From NCBI RefSeq assembly GCF_014647515.1, contig NZ_BMPI01000022.1, positions 1 to 64,000 of the forward strand: 64,000 bases of DNA, given 5' to 3'. This document shows, in pieces, positions 7,655 to 15,881 of this stretch. The notes under the pieces were generated by a model. It saw nothing but the letters and a program-made list of their open reading frames with translations. It had not been told where the DNA came from and ran no database searches. The position numbers and the translations under genes are program-made. Position 1 is the stretch's first letter, and each line of letters begins with the position of its first letter. The DNA is from Dactylosporangium sucinum (GTDB lineage Bacteria > Actinomycetota > Actinomycetes > Mycobacteriales > Micromonosporaceae).

Positions 7655-8796
7655 ACGGCGGGTCGCCAGTGGCGGCGGCGGGCTCGCGGCAGCGCGATCG
7701 CGGCCGCTACCAGCAGGAGTGCGGTCGCCAGCAGCGCGGCGGCCAGCGGCAGGGCGCCCGTCCGAGGCGCGGGGCCGGCGGCCGGGTGGGGTGCCGGCGC
7801 GTAGACCCCTGGCGATCGCGAGGGCGGCCCGGCCAGCTCCGTCAGTGCCCGCAGCGGGTTGAGCCGGCCGGCGCCGTAGCCCGCCGCCCCGCCGCCGTCC
7901 GCGGTCGCCCGCAGCTGCTCGGCGACCTCGCGGGCCGAGAGCTCAGGGCGGTACTGCAGGAGCAACGCCGCGGTCGCGGACACGAACGGTGTCGCGAAGC
8001 TCGTGCCGTCGCCCGCCCGCAGCCCGGCCGGCGGGAACGTGCTCACGATCCCGGCTCCCGGCGCGACCAGGTCCACGTAGTCACCGACCTGCGACGACGG
8101 CAGGCGCTCGCCGGACTCGTCGACGGCGCCGACGCCGATGACGCCGTCGTACGCCGCGGGATAGGGCACCGGGTTGCCCTCCGCGTAGCGGTTGCCGGCC
8201 GCCGCGACGACGATCACATCCCGCGCCAGGGCGTCGGCGACGGCGGCGCGGACGGCGGGGTCGTCGCGGTACAGCACGAGCGACAGGTTGATCACCCGGG
8301 CGCCGCCCTCGACCGCCTCGCGGATCGCCGTCGCCAGGTCGGCGGGGGTGCCCCGGCGGCCGTTCTCCAGCTCGACCAGTTCCGTCACCCGCAGTGCGAG
8401 GATCGTGGCTCCGGGTGCCAGGCCGCGGAAGTCGACGCCGTCCGCGGGGCGTGCGGCGATGATGCCGGCCACAGCGGTACCGTGGCCGACGCAATCCAGC
8501 CGGGAAAGGCCTCCGTCGAGGTGGTCGGGGCCAGGCTGGACGGCGTCGTGCAGCTGGGGGTGCCGGGCGTCGACGCCGGAGTCGATCACCGCGACCGTCA
8601 CTCCGTGGCCGTCGGCCAGTCGGACGAGCATGCGTTGGTCGTACCGCTGCTGCAGCCATGGCGTTCCGGCCGGTTCCGGACGACTGGTGGGGCTCGGGCA
8701 GGCGGCCGGGGCATGCGCGCCGGCCGGCGGGGCCACGAGGCACGCCACCACGCTCAGCAGGGCCGCCAAACCGGACATTCGGCGCCCCCGAGGCAT
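7630..8796 (-). CDS. mycP: Mycosin, type VII secretion subtilisin-like serine protease
   Basis: 388 residues, the usual mycosin length. The signal peptide is MSGLAALLSVVACLVAPPAGA. The catalytic triad is Asp72 (VAVIDSGVD), His105 (DCVGHGTAVAG) and Ser266 (GDGTSFATPF), with oxyanion Asn202 (AAAGNRY). A C-terminal membrane helix (LPLAAALLATALLLVAAAIAL) and basic tail follow. Mycosins cap the ESX membrane complex on the outer face and are needed for its stability. The gene is convergent with the WXG100 pair and divergent from the giant SseB-domain gene. Confidence 0.93.
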   Translation of the reverse strand: MPRGRRMSGLAALLSVVACLVAPPAGAHAPAACPSPTSRPEPAGTPWLQQRYDQRMLVRLADGHGVTVAVIDSGVDARHPQLHDAVQPGPDHLDGGLSRLDCVGHGTAVAGIIAARPADGVDFRGLAPGATILALRVTELVELENGRRGTPADLATAIREAVEGGARVINLSLVLYRDDPAVRAAVADALARDVIVVAAAGNRYAEGNPVPYPAAYDGVIGVGAVDESGERLPSSQVGDYVDLVAPGAGIVSTFPPAGLRAGDGTSFATPFVSATAALLLQYRPELSAREVAEQLRATADGGGAAGYGAGRLNPLRALTELAGPPSRSPGVYAPAPHPAAGPAPRTGALPLAAALLATALLLVAAAIALPRARRRHWRPAVQRAPGNS

Positions 8797-8994
8797 GACC
8801 CGATCGTAGGCGCTGGTCCCGCCCGGCCACAGACGTCGTGCTGATGCCGCGAATGAGACAGCGTTGTGATCGAGCGCCCGGGGATCGCTATGCTGGCCGG
8901 AGCGCTTGCCCGCGTCGCTCCCCTCGGATTGCCGTGGCCATATAGGTTAGGTTTCGGCGACGCGGCGGTTTCGAGCCCGACAAGGGGGGTGGCC

Positions 8995-11900
8995 GTGACC
9001 GAATGGGAGCCGGCCACCGAGGCCGAGGCCGCCATGCGTGATGCCCTGCGCGCGAACGACCAGGAGCAGTATTTCCGCATCCTCGCGCGCACCGACGTCC
9101 TGCTGCCGATCGCGCCCGACGCGCCGCAGCTGCCCGGCCCCGGCGACTCCGGCTGGGGCACGTGGACGACCGACGGCCGCACGCACGTGCTCGCGTTCAC
9201 CTCGCCCGCCGCGCTGCACGAGTGCCTGGCCGGTCACCCCGGCACCCATCGGCGCGTGCCGTTCCGCGACCTCGCGACCATCTGGCCCAACGTCGACTGG
9301 TGGCTCGCGGTCAACCCGGGCCTTCCCATCGAGGGGTATCTCCCGAGCTGGTTCGTCACCCAGATCAGCCGCGGCGACGTGCGCCTCCCGGGCCGCACGC
9401 TGGGCGCTCGCGCGCGCATGGAGCAGGCCACCAACCGCACCCGCGCGGTCGCCCAGGTGCCCGTGCGCTCCGTGCCCAACCAGCCGGCCCCGACGCCGAT
9501 CGAGCGCCAGCGGATGAAGGCCGAGCAGCAGGCCCCCTCCGCGCCGACGTCCGCCCCGCCGGCCGTTCCGCCGCGCCGCGAGGTGCCCCCGCCGGATGTG
9601 GCGCCCCCCGGTGCGTTCCTGCCCACGCGGGCGGATCGTCCGGTCAACTTCGACCGGACGATGGGGGCTCGTTCGGCGCCGCAGACGCCACCACAGGCCC
9701 CCGTCTCGCCCCCGCCCGACAGTCCGGCGCGCGGGCGGGCCGCCTTCCCGCGCCGCGGGCTGTTCGACGAGGACGATCACCGGTCGATCGACGTGCCGGG
9801 GGAGAAGGAGCTGTTCGGCGACCTGCCACGGCGGCCGGGCGGCGAGGGAGACCTGCCGCGCCGGCCCAGTGGTGAGGGAGACCTGCCGCGCCGGCCCGGC
9901 GGTGAGGGCGGGCTGCCGTCGCGTACGCCCGGCGTGTCCGACTCGCCCCGGTTCGCCGGTTCTGCTGGGCCGCCGCCGGCCGAGGAAGGGGATCCGCGGC
10001 GGTACTGGCCGCGGCGTGACCCGGCTCGGAGCCTCGGCGAGGTGTACACCGAACACGCCGATCCCGTGCTCCCGGCCGCTTGGCAGCCGCCGCCGGACCT
10101 GCCGAAGCTCGGCGGGCCGCCGTTGCCGACCCGGCAGCCGCAGGCCCAGCCGCCGGCCGCGTTCCGGCCCGGTGAGGCCGGGCCGCTGCCGTCGCGTCCT
10201 GATGGGCGGCCTGGCGAGGGGCTGTTCGGGTCCCGGTTGGGCGAGGACCGCCCGTTCTCGCAGGGCGGGCGACTGCCGGGCCGTCCGTCGACGCTCGGCA
10301 GCGGTGGTCCGCTGCCGCCGCGGCCGGCCGCGCAGCCGGCTCCGGGAGAGGCCAACCAGGCCGGCGGCTCGCTGCCGCAGCGGCCGGGCGCGGCCGATGA
10401 TCGTGGATTCGGTGCGGGTGGTTCGCTGCCGTCGCGCGGTGGCCAGGGCGATGACCGCAGCTTCGGTGCCGCGGCTTCGGTGCCGTCGCGTGCTGCCGAG
10501 GACGATGATCGCGGGTTTGGCGCCGGTTCTGCGCTGCCGTCGCGTGCTGCCGAGGACGCTGATCGCGGGTTTGGCGGCGGTCCGTCGGTGGCGGCGCGTC
10601 CTGGCGAGGATCGCGGGTTCGGCGGGCTGCCCTCGCGGGCGGCTCGGGGCGACGACGCGGCGGCGTCCGGAGGGTTCTTCGGGGCCGCAGAGGCGCCGGC
10701 GAGCGAGCAGACGCAGCCGCTCGGCTGGAACGGCCCGGGCGACGTACGGCCGGCCAGCCTCGCCAAACCCCCCAGCCGCGCGCCCGAGGCCCGGCCGGCC
10801 GACGAGCCGCTGCCGTTCGACCGGCCGGTGTTCGACCGGCCCGGGTTCGGCCGGCTCGACATCGAGCAGCCCGAGGCAAACGAGTCGTCGGCGCAGCCGT
10901 TCGGAGAGGTGGCGTCGCGGGCCCGGGCCGCCGGGTTCGGGGACAGCGACCTCGATCAGCATCCGTTCTTCGCCGACGAGCCCGACCTTCCGCGCGCCGA
11001 CCGCCAGTCGGCGTTCTTCGGGCCGTCGACCAGTGACGCGGAGTTCGGGCTCCCGGGGGCGTTCCGGTCCGAGCCGCCGGCCCCGCACCTTGCCGAACCT
11101 CCGGCGCCGCACTTTTCCGAGCCGCCGGCCGTCGCGCCGTCGCCGGCCGCGCCGCCGCACCTCGCCCAACCGCCGAGCGCGGTGCCGGGCGTGCCGCCGC
11201 ACCTGGCCGAGCCGCCGAGCGCGTCGCGGTTCGGGTCGCCGTCGGACGAGCCGTCGAGTGTGTCCTCGCGGTTCGGGTCGCCGTCGGGTGCCGAGCCGCA
11301 CCTTGCGCAGCCGGGTGCCGCGGAATCGTCCGCCGTGCCGCCGCACATGGCGCAGGGCACCGGCCCCGAGCCGTCGTTCTTCCCTTCCGCGGGCGAGTCC
11401 GGATTCTTCGGGTCCGGCAGCGAGTCCGGCGGCAGGTCGCTGTTCGGCAGCCGGAGCGACCGGTCGGCCGATGCGCAGCTGGACGGTCCCACCGAGCCGG
11501 TCGAGTACTCGGGGCAGGTCTCCTTCTCCGCCGGCGTCGACGCGCTCGCCCACGGAACCAACGGCGACGGTGACTGGCGGGAGCCGTCGCCGGAGCTGCG
11601 GTCGTTCTTCGAGACCGGGGCCGCCGAGCGGGCGCAGCTGGCCGACCAGCAGGAGCCGGTGAGCCGGCCGGGCGAGACCGTGTACGAGCCGGAGATCGTC
11701 GACGGAGCCCCCGTGCGGCTGCACGAGGAGATCGTCGATGCCGAGGTTGTCGTCTCCGCCACCGACTCCGACACCGGCAGCTGGCCCGTCGGGTCCTGGC
11801 AGGCGACCGCCTGGCGGCAGACCGCGCCCCGGGAGACCCCCTGGGAGGAGCCCGCCGCGACCACGCCACCCGCCGCGGCGTTCCAGGCCCAGCCCAGCAC

Positions 11901-13146
11901 GGCGTTCCAGGCCGAGCCGGTCTTCCAGCCGCAGCCCGAGCCGGATCCCGAACCGGCCCACGAGCCCGAACCGGCCTACGAGCCGGAGCCGGCCTACGAG
12001 CCGGAGCTGGCCTACGAGCCCGAGCCGGCCTACCAGCCCGAGCCGAGCCTCCAGGCCCGGCCCGAGCCGCAACCGGTCGCCGACTGGCAGCCCCCCGCAC
12101 CTGAGCCGCCGGTGAGCCCGGCCCCCACCAGCGTCGGCCCGGACGCCGCGCCCCCGAGCGCCCCCAAGCGGCTCGACCCGGCCGCCGTCGCGAGCTTCCA
12201 GCCCGCCAACAGCACCGAGCAGGACCTCTTCGAGGCCGTCCAGCAGAACAACACCGACCGGTTCCTCTCCACGCTCCTGCTGGCCAAGGTGCTCGTGCCC
12301 TACTGGGACGGCGAAGGCACCATCGAGCCGCAGAACTGGCGGACCGAGCACATGAACGGCGTGCCGCACCTCGTCGTCTTCTCCTCGCAGGAGCGCATGG
12401 AGGACCGGCTCGGCGAGGACGCCCTCGGCAGCTGGATCAAGTTCACCCGCCTCATCCGCCAATGGCCGCCCGGCGACCAGCTGGCGTTCGCGATCAACCC
12501 CGAGTCCCCGGCGGGCGCGGTGCTGCCCGGCACCGAGGTCGTCCAGCTCGCGACCTGGGCGGCCGAGATGGGGCTCGGCGTCGACGAGCCCGAGCAGCCG
12601 GCGCCGGCCAGGCGGGAGGAGGCGGCCCAGCCGCGGCCCGCGTTCGAGCCGCCGTCGTCCGGCGGGCGGCTGGTGATGCAGAAGCCGATCTCGCCCGAGC
12701 AGCTCAGCTACTACCTCGAGCGCAACTACGACCGGGTGTCCGGGTTCGTGCACCGGGCGAGCGAGGTCGGGCACCTACAGACGCCCGACCAGCTGTACAA
12801 CGCGCTCGGCCTCGGGTATGCCGGGTCGAGCTTCAAGCCGGACGCCGACGAGTCCTACGTGCTGCGCTGGATCGCCTACCGCGGCGACCTCTACCGCATC
12901 CCGTACGGTGGGTCGTCGCAGGAGGCCATGCGGGCGATGGAGGGCTGGGTCATCGAGCGCCCGCCGTTCCGCGGCAACGGCTTCGCGCCGAGCGAGACCA
13001 GCGACGTCATCGCCGAGTTCAAGGTCGACAGTGCCCGGCTGCCGCACGACGCCGAGCTCTGGCGCCTGCGCCGCGACGGCCGGCAGGAGCTCATCGCGCG
13101 GCTCGACGCCGACGGCCCCAACTGGCGGAAGAACGGAGCGCTGTGA
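8995..13146 (+). CDS. Giant Pro-rich SseB-domain protein with novel C-terminal domain
   Basis: About 1383 residues from the GTG at 8995 (AAGGGGGG precedes it; an in-frame GTG at 8866 would add 43 residues with no recognisable content). It has four parts: (1) an SseB-like domain encoded at about 9000-9380; (2) a roughly 900-residue disordered Pro/Gly/Ala/Glu-rich region with several tandem repeat families (LPRRPGGEGD; DDRGFGAGSALPSR; EPPAPHLAEPP; EPEPAYEPEP); (3) a second SseB-like domain at about 12215-12590; (4) a discrete globular C-terminal domain of about 155 residues encoded at 12676-13143. The stop overlaps the next start by 4 bp. Beside esx and mycP genes, it looks like an ESX-associated effector or polymorphic-toxin-like protein. 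The end domain is not one I can assign. Confidence 0.7.
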   Translation: MTEWEPATEAEAAMRDALRANDQEQYFRILARTDVLLPIAPDAPQLPGPGDSGWGTWTTDGRTHVLAFTSPAALHECLAGHPGTHRRVPFRDLATIWPNVDWWLAVNPGLPIEGYLPSWFVTQISRGDVRLPGRTLGARARMEQATNRTRAVAQVPVRSVPNQPAPTPIERQRMKAEQQAPSAPTSAPPAVPPRREVPPPDVAPPGAFLPTRADRPVNFDRTMGARSAPQTPPQAPVSPPPDSPARGRAAFPRRGLFDEDDHRSIDVPGEKELFGDLPRRPGGEGDLPRRPSGEGDLPRRPGGEGGLPSRTPGVSDSPRFAGSAGPPPAEEGDPRRYWPRRDPARSLGEVYTEHADPVLPAAWQPPPDLPKLGGPPLPTRQPQAQPPAAFRPGEAGPLPSRPDGRPGEGLFGSRLGEDRPFSQGGRLPGRPSTLGSGGPLPPRPAAQPAPGEANQAGGSLPQRPGAADDRGFGAGGSLPSRGGQGDDRSFGAAASVPSRAAEDDDRGFGAGSALPSRAAEDADRGFGGGPSVAARPGEDRGFGGLPSRAARGDDAAASGGFFGAAEAPASEQTQPLGWNGPGDVRPASLAKPPSRAPEARPADEPLPFDRPVFDRPGFGRLDIEQPEANESSAQPFGEVASRARAAGFGDSDLDQHPFFADEPDLPRADRQSAFFGPSTSDAEFGLPGAFRSEPPAPHLAEPPAPHFSEPPAVAPSPAAPPHLAQPPSAVPGVPPHLAEPPSASRFGSPSDEPSSVSSRFGSPSGAEPHLAQPGAAESSAVPPHMAQGTGPEPSFFPSAGESGFFGSGSESGGRSLFGSRSDRSADAQLDGPTEPVEYSGQVSFSAGVDALAHGTNGDGDWREPSPELRSFFETGAAERAQLADQQEPVSRPGETVYEPEIVDGAPVRLHEEIVDAEVVVSATDSDTGSWPVGSWQATAWRQTAPRETPWEEPAATTPPAAAFQAQPSTAFQAEPVFQPQPEPDPEPAHEPEPAYEPEPAYEPELAYEPEPAYQPEPSLQARPEPQPVADWQPPAPEPPVSPAPTSVGPDAAPPSAPKRLDPAAVASFQPANSTEQDLFEAVQQNNTDRFLSTLLLAKVLVPYWDGEGTIEPQNWRTEHMNGVPHLVVFSSQERMEDRLGEDALGSWIKFTRLIRQWPPGDQLAFAINPESPAGAVLPGTEVVQLATWAAEMGLGVDEPEQPAPARREEAAQPRPAFEPPSSGGRLVMQKPISPEQLSYYLERNYDRVSGFVHRASEVGHLQTPDQLYNALGLGYAGSSFKPDADESYVLRWIAYRGDLYRIPYGGSSQEAMRAMEGWVIERPPFRGNGFAPSETSDVIAEFKVDSARLPHDAELWRLRRDGRQELIARLDADGPNWRKNGAL
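9841..9910. repeat. 30-bp in-frame tandem repeat
   Basis: The 24-bp stretch starting GAGGGAGACCTGCCGCGCC recurs at a 30-bp spacing (about 9844 and 9874), with a degenerate third unit ending near 9915. It encodes the LPRRPGGEGD decapeptide of the disordered region. It is coding, not regulatory. Confidence 0.8.
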
Positions 13147-13508
13147 TCCGTGACGGGTACGCGGCCCGGTGGCGCGGCGCCGAGTACGAGGCCAGCCCGG
13201 ACGGGGACGACGTCCGCCTGTACCGGCCCGACCAGGCGGACGGGTTCGACGAGGTGCGCCCGGGGCGGTACCGCCGGATCGTCGCGCTGAACGAGGTCGA
13301 CGAGCTCGTCTATGTGCGGACCACCTGCTTCTGGCGCGGTCAGCCGTTCATCGTGCTGGGGGAGCACGACGGGTGGCTGCGCGTCGAGTACACGGGCGGG
13401 CGCGCGCCGGTCGCCGCGGAGCTCAACCTGGAGGAGTTCGACTACGGCGTCTACCAGGGGTGGGCGCCGCGGGCCGAGGTCTCCGAGCTGCGCGAACAGC
13501 GAGTTTAG
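13143..13508 (+). CDS. Small acidic protein coupled to the giant gene; putative immunity-like partner
   Basis: 121 residues beginning at the GTG that overlaps the upstream stop (GTGA). It is soluble, acidic and has no signal peptide. Its conserved-looking core is YEASPDGDDVRLY ... CFWRGQPFIVLGEHDGWLRV. The tight coupling to a protein with a modular C-terminal domain, its small size and its acidity match toxin/immunity pairs. It could equally be a chaperone for the large protein. I recognise no named family. Confidence 0.6.
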   Translation: MIRDGYAARWRGAEYEASPDGDDVRLYRPDQADGFDEVRPGRYRRIVALNEVDELVYVRTTCFWRGQPFIVLGEHDGWLRVEYTGGRAPVAAELNLEEFDYGVYQGWAPRAEVSELREQRV

Positions 13509-14428
13509 AGGCCCTTCACCCAGCGCAGGATCTCCCCGGTGACCAGCTCCGGCTGCTCCAGGTGCGGGAAGTGGGACGCGTCGGGGAGCAGCCGCCACTC
13601 GTACTCCGCGAGCACGTAGCGCCCCGAGCCCTGCGCGGTCCTCGGCAGTACCGCCGGATCCAACGCCCCGTGCAGTTGCAGCGTGGGCGCGGTCAGCGGC
13701 TGCTGCAGCAGCTTGACGAAGCGGTAGCCCTGCAGGCGCAGCGTCGCCCGCACGGCCCACCGGTAGGTCTCCAGCGCGCAGAACGCGGCCTGCGGGATGC
13801 GCATCGCCTCGCGGCAGCACCGCTCGTAGTCGGCAAATGTCTCGGAATTCACCCAATCGGGTGAACCCCACATTCGTAAGTAATCACCCACGAGTGCGGC
13901 GTTGTCGCGGGTCAGGATGTGCTCGAAGCGCGGCACCTGGAACTTCAGCACCGGCTTCGCGGCGGCCAACTGCCCGCGCGGGTCGGTGGCCAGCGCCGCG
14001 CGCAGCCGCAGCGGGTGGGCGGCGCCGAGCACGACCAGCCGCCGGACGAGCTTCGGGTGGAACGCGGCGGTGGTCCACGCGATCATGCCGCCGTAGCCGG
14101 CGCCGACCAGGTACGCACTGCGCTCGCCGAGGGCGCGGATGAGACCCGCCACATCGCCCGCCATCGTGTACCCGTCGTAACCGCGCGGTGGCTTGTCGCT
14201 CGCGCCGTAGCCGCGCAGGTCGATCGCGACCGCGCGGAAGCCGGCGTCGGCGACCGCGGCGAGCTGCTGGTGCCAGGCGTACCAGAACTCGGGGAACCCG
14301 TGCAGGAACAGCACCATCGGGCCGGTCCCGGCCTCCACGACGTGGAACCGCGTGCCGTTGGCGCTGACGAACCGGTGCGACCACGGCCCGTCGATCATGA
14401 CGCAGGTGTCGTCAACCACGGGGTTCAT
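13505..14428 (-). CDS. Alpha/beta hydrolase, epoxide-hydrolase-like, nucleophile missing
   Basis: 307 residues. The oxyanion motif HGFPEFWY (43-50) and the cap-domain layout are those of epoxide hydrolases. Late acid and histidine positions are retained (HGALDPAVL; PDASHFPHLEQP). The nucleophile elbow, GHDWGG in active epoxide hydrolases, reads GAGYGG (109-114) here, so the nucleophile position is Gly111. The protein is therefore unlikely to be a conventional epoxide hydrolase. The 3' end overlaps the convergent small acidic gene by 4 bp. Confidence 0.85.
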   Translation of the reverse strand: MNPVVDDTCVMIDGPWSHRFVSANGTRFHVVEAGTGPMVLFLHGFPEFWYAWHQQLAAVADAGFRAVAIDLRGYGASDKPPRGYDGYTMAGDVAGLIRALGERSAYLVGAGYGGMIAWTTAAFHPKLVRRLVVLGAAHPLRLRAALATDPRGQLAAAKPVLKFQVPRFEHILTRDNAALVGDYLRMWGSPDWVNSETFADYERCCREAMRIPQAAFCALETYRWAVRATLRLQGYRFVKLLQQPLTAPTLQLHGALDPAVLPRTAQGSGRYVLAEYEWRLLPDASHFPHLEQPELVTGEILRWVKGL

Positions 14429-14534
14429 GTCGCTCAGCGTAGGGCCTGTTCAGCGAAAATCTTGCCAGGTGAGTGGCTGTGACGCGCGTCTTCGAGGGTC
14501 GCGGGCAGGGCGGCGTCACGCTTAGCGTGCTCGT

Positions 14535-15620
14535 ATGAGCCTGCCGTTGCCGCTGGTCGTCGTCGAGGGCACGCCGGGTGAGTGTGGCGTTGCCTACGGT
14601 AGGGCCGCCGCCGACCTCATCGGGTTGAACACGGCGAGCTATCTGGAGCGATTCGCGTCGTTCGCCGGTCTCGATCGCGCCACGGTACGGCGGTACGGCG
14701 CGCTCTTCCGCGAGGCGTCCCACCAGCACGCGCCGCGGGTCGCGGAGATGCTCGACGGCGTGGCCGAGGGCGCGGACGTCGACGTGAACGAGATCTACGC
14801 GCTCAACGGGCGGTCGGAGCTCATGTACGCCGGGACGGAGTGCACCGCGATCGGCGTGCTCGACACGCGCAGCGTCACCGGTCACGCGCTCCTCGCCCAG
14901 AACTGGGACTGGCATCCGGCGCAACGCCCGTACAGCATCCTGCTCGCCACCCGCGACGAGCGCGGCTCGCGGGTGCTCGCGCTGACTGAGGCCGGGATGC
15001 TGGCCAAGGCCGGGCTCAACGACGCCGGCCTCGGCGTGTGCGTGAACCTCCTCGGCTCGTCGCGCGACCGGCGCTCCGGCGGCGTGCCGTACCACGTGCT
15101 GCTCCGGGCCGTGCTGGAGGCGCGCCTGCTGGGCGAGGCGATCAAGGTCGCGTGCGCGACGCCGCGCTGTTCGAGCATCAACCTGCTGATCGGTCAGGCA
15201 TTCGCGCCGGGTGTACCGAGTGAGGTGCTGGACCTCGAGGTGGTGCCCGGTGACGTCGGGGTGCTGCACCCGGTCGACGGCGTGATCACGCACGCCAACC
15301 ACCTCGAGGCGACGTTGCCGGTCTTCGACGTCGTGCGCGGCCTCGGCGGCTCGACGTTCTACCGCGGTGCCCGGGCGCGCCGGCTGCTCGGCGCCGGGCT
15401 GCTGGACGAGAAGCAGGTGCAGGCGGTGCTGGCCGACCACGGCGGTTATCCGCAGTCGATCTGCCGGCACGACATCGACGCTCCTAGCGATGCTGAGCGG
15501 ACGGAGTCGCTGTTCGGGGTGCTGCTCGACCTCGACGAGCGACGGATGACGATCACGCCCGGCCCGCCCTGTCAGGCGGACGCATCCCATGACATCCGAC
15601 TTGCCGGACTTTTCACTTGA
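14535..15620 (+). CDS. C45-family autoproteolytic acyltransferase/amidohydrolase
   Basis: 361 residues, matching the acyl-CoA:6-aminopenicillanate acyltransferase (Ntn-hydrolase) family. The family self-cleaves before a cysteine that becomes the N-terminal nucleophile; Cys103 in TECTAIGV is that residue. NGRSEL (91-96) and the following QNWDW are typical motifs. Actinobacterial members hydrolyse amides or transfer acyl groups on undefined substrates; no penicillin cluster is present. Monocistronic by context, facing away from the upstream hydrolase. Confidence 0.88.
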   Translation: MSLPLPLVVVEGTPGECGVAYGRAAADLIGLNTASYLERFASFAGLDRATVRRYGALFREASHQHAPRVAEMLDGVAEGADVDVNEIYALNGRSELMYAGTECTAIGVLDTRSVTGHALLAQNWDWHPAQRPYSILLATRDERGSRVLALTEAGMLAKAGLNDAGLGVCVNLLGSSRDRRSGGVPYHVLLRAVLEARLLGEAIKVACATPRCSSINLLIGQAFAPGVPSEVLDLEVVPGDVGVLHPVDGVITHANHLEATLPVFDVVRGLGGSTFYRGARARRLLGAGLLDEKQVQAVLADHGGYPQSICRHDIDAPSDAERTESLFGVLLDLDERRMTITPGPPCQADASHDIRLAGLFT

Positions 15621-15881
15621 TTTCCGCCTTTTGTCAGCCTCGGGCGCCCTTGTGTTACTCCTTAAATGTGTCTGTGCTGATCTCGCGTTTTTGATCTCCG
15701 ATTTCGCGCATTTCCGCAGCTCAGCCGTGGATGCACAGGCAGGTTCGCATGTTGCCCGCCTCGGTGCGTCTTAAGTCCTGGTCAGAGCGCTTCAGGCGTG
15801 GGTTGTCCCTGGTCGGACCGGCAACTAGCTTCCCCAATCGACGCACGTGAGCCCCCACCTCGTCGGAATCGGGAATGCTAG
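15621..15881. other. Intergenic region before the DUF1800 gene
   Basis: A 261-bp gap noticeably richer in A/T than its surroundings. It contains no plausible gene: a 61-codon frame at 15589-15774 has no ribosome-binding site and overlaps the upstream gene. It presumably carries the promoter of the DUF1800-DUF1501 operon, but I could not pick out convincing -35/-10 elements. Confidence 0.5.

Noticed and set aside
8947..12774. A 1275-codon open frame on the minus strand
   Set aside because: It is the antisense of the giant SseB-domain gene. Its Arg/Gly/Leu-rich composition is what GC-rich antisense frames give, and the plus strand has clear domains.
15589..15774. 61-codon frame after the C45 acyltransferase
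   Set aside because: Overlaps the end of the acyltransferase gene, has no ribosome-binding site and has atypical composition.
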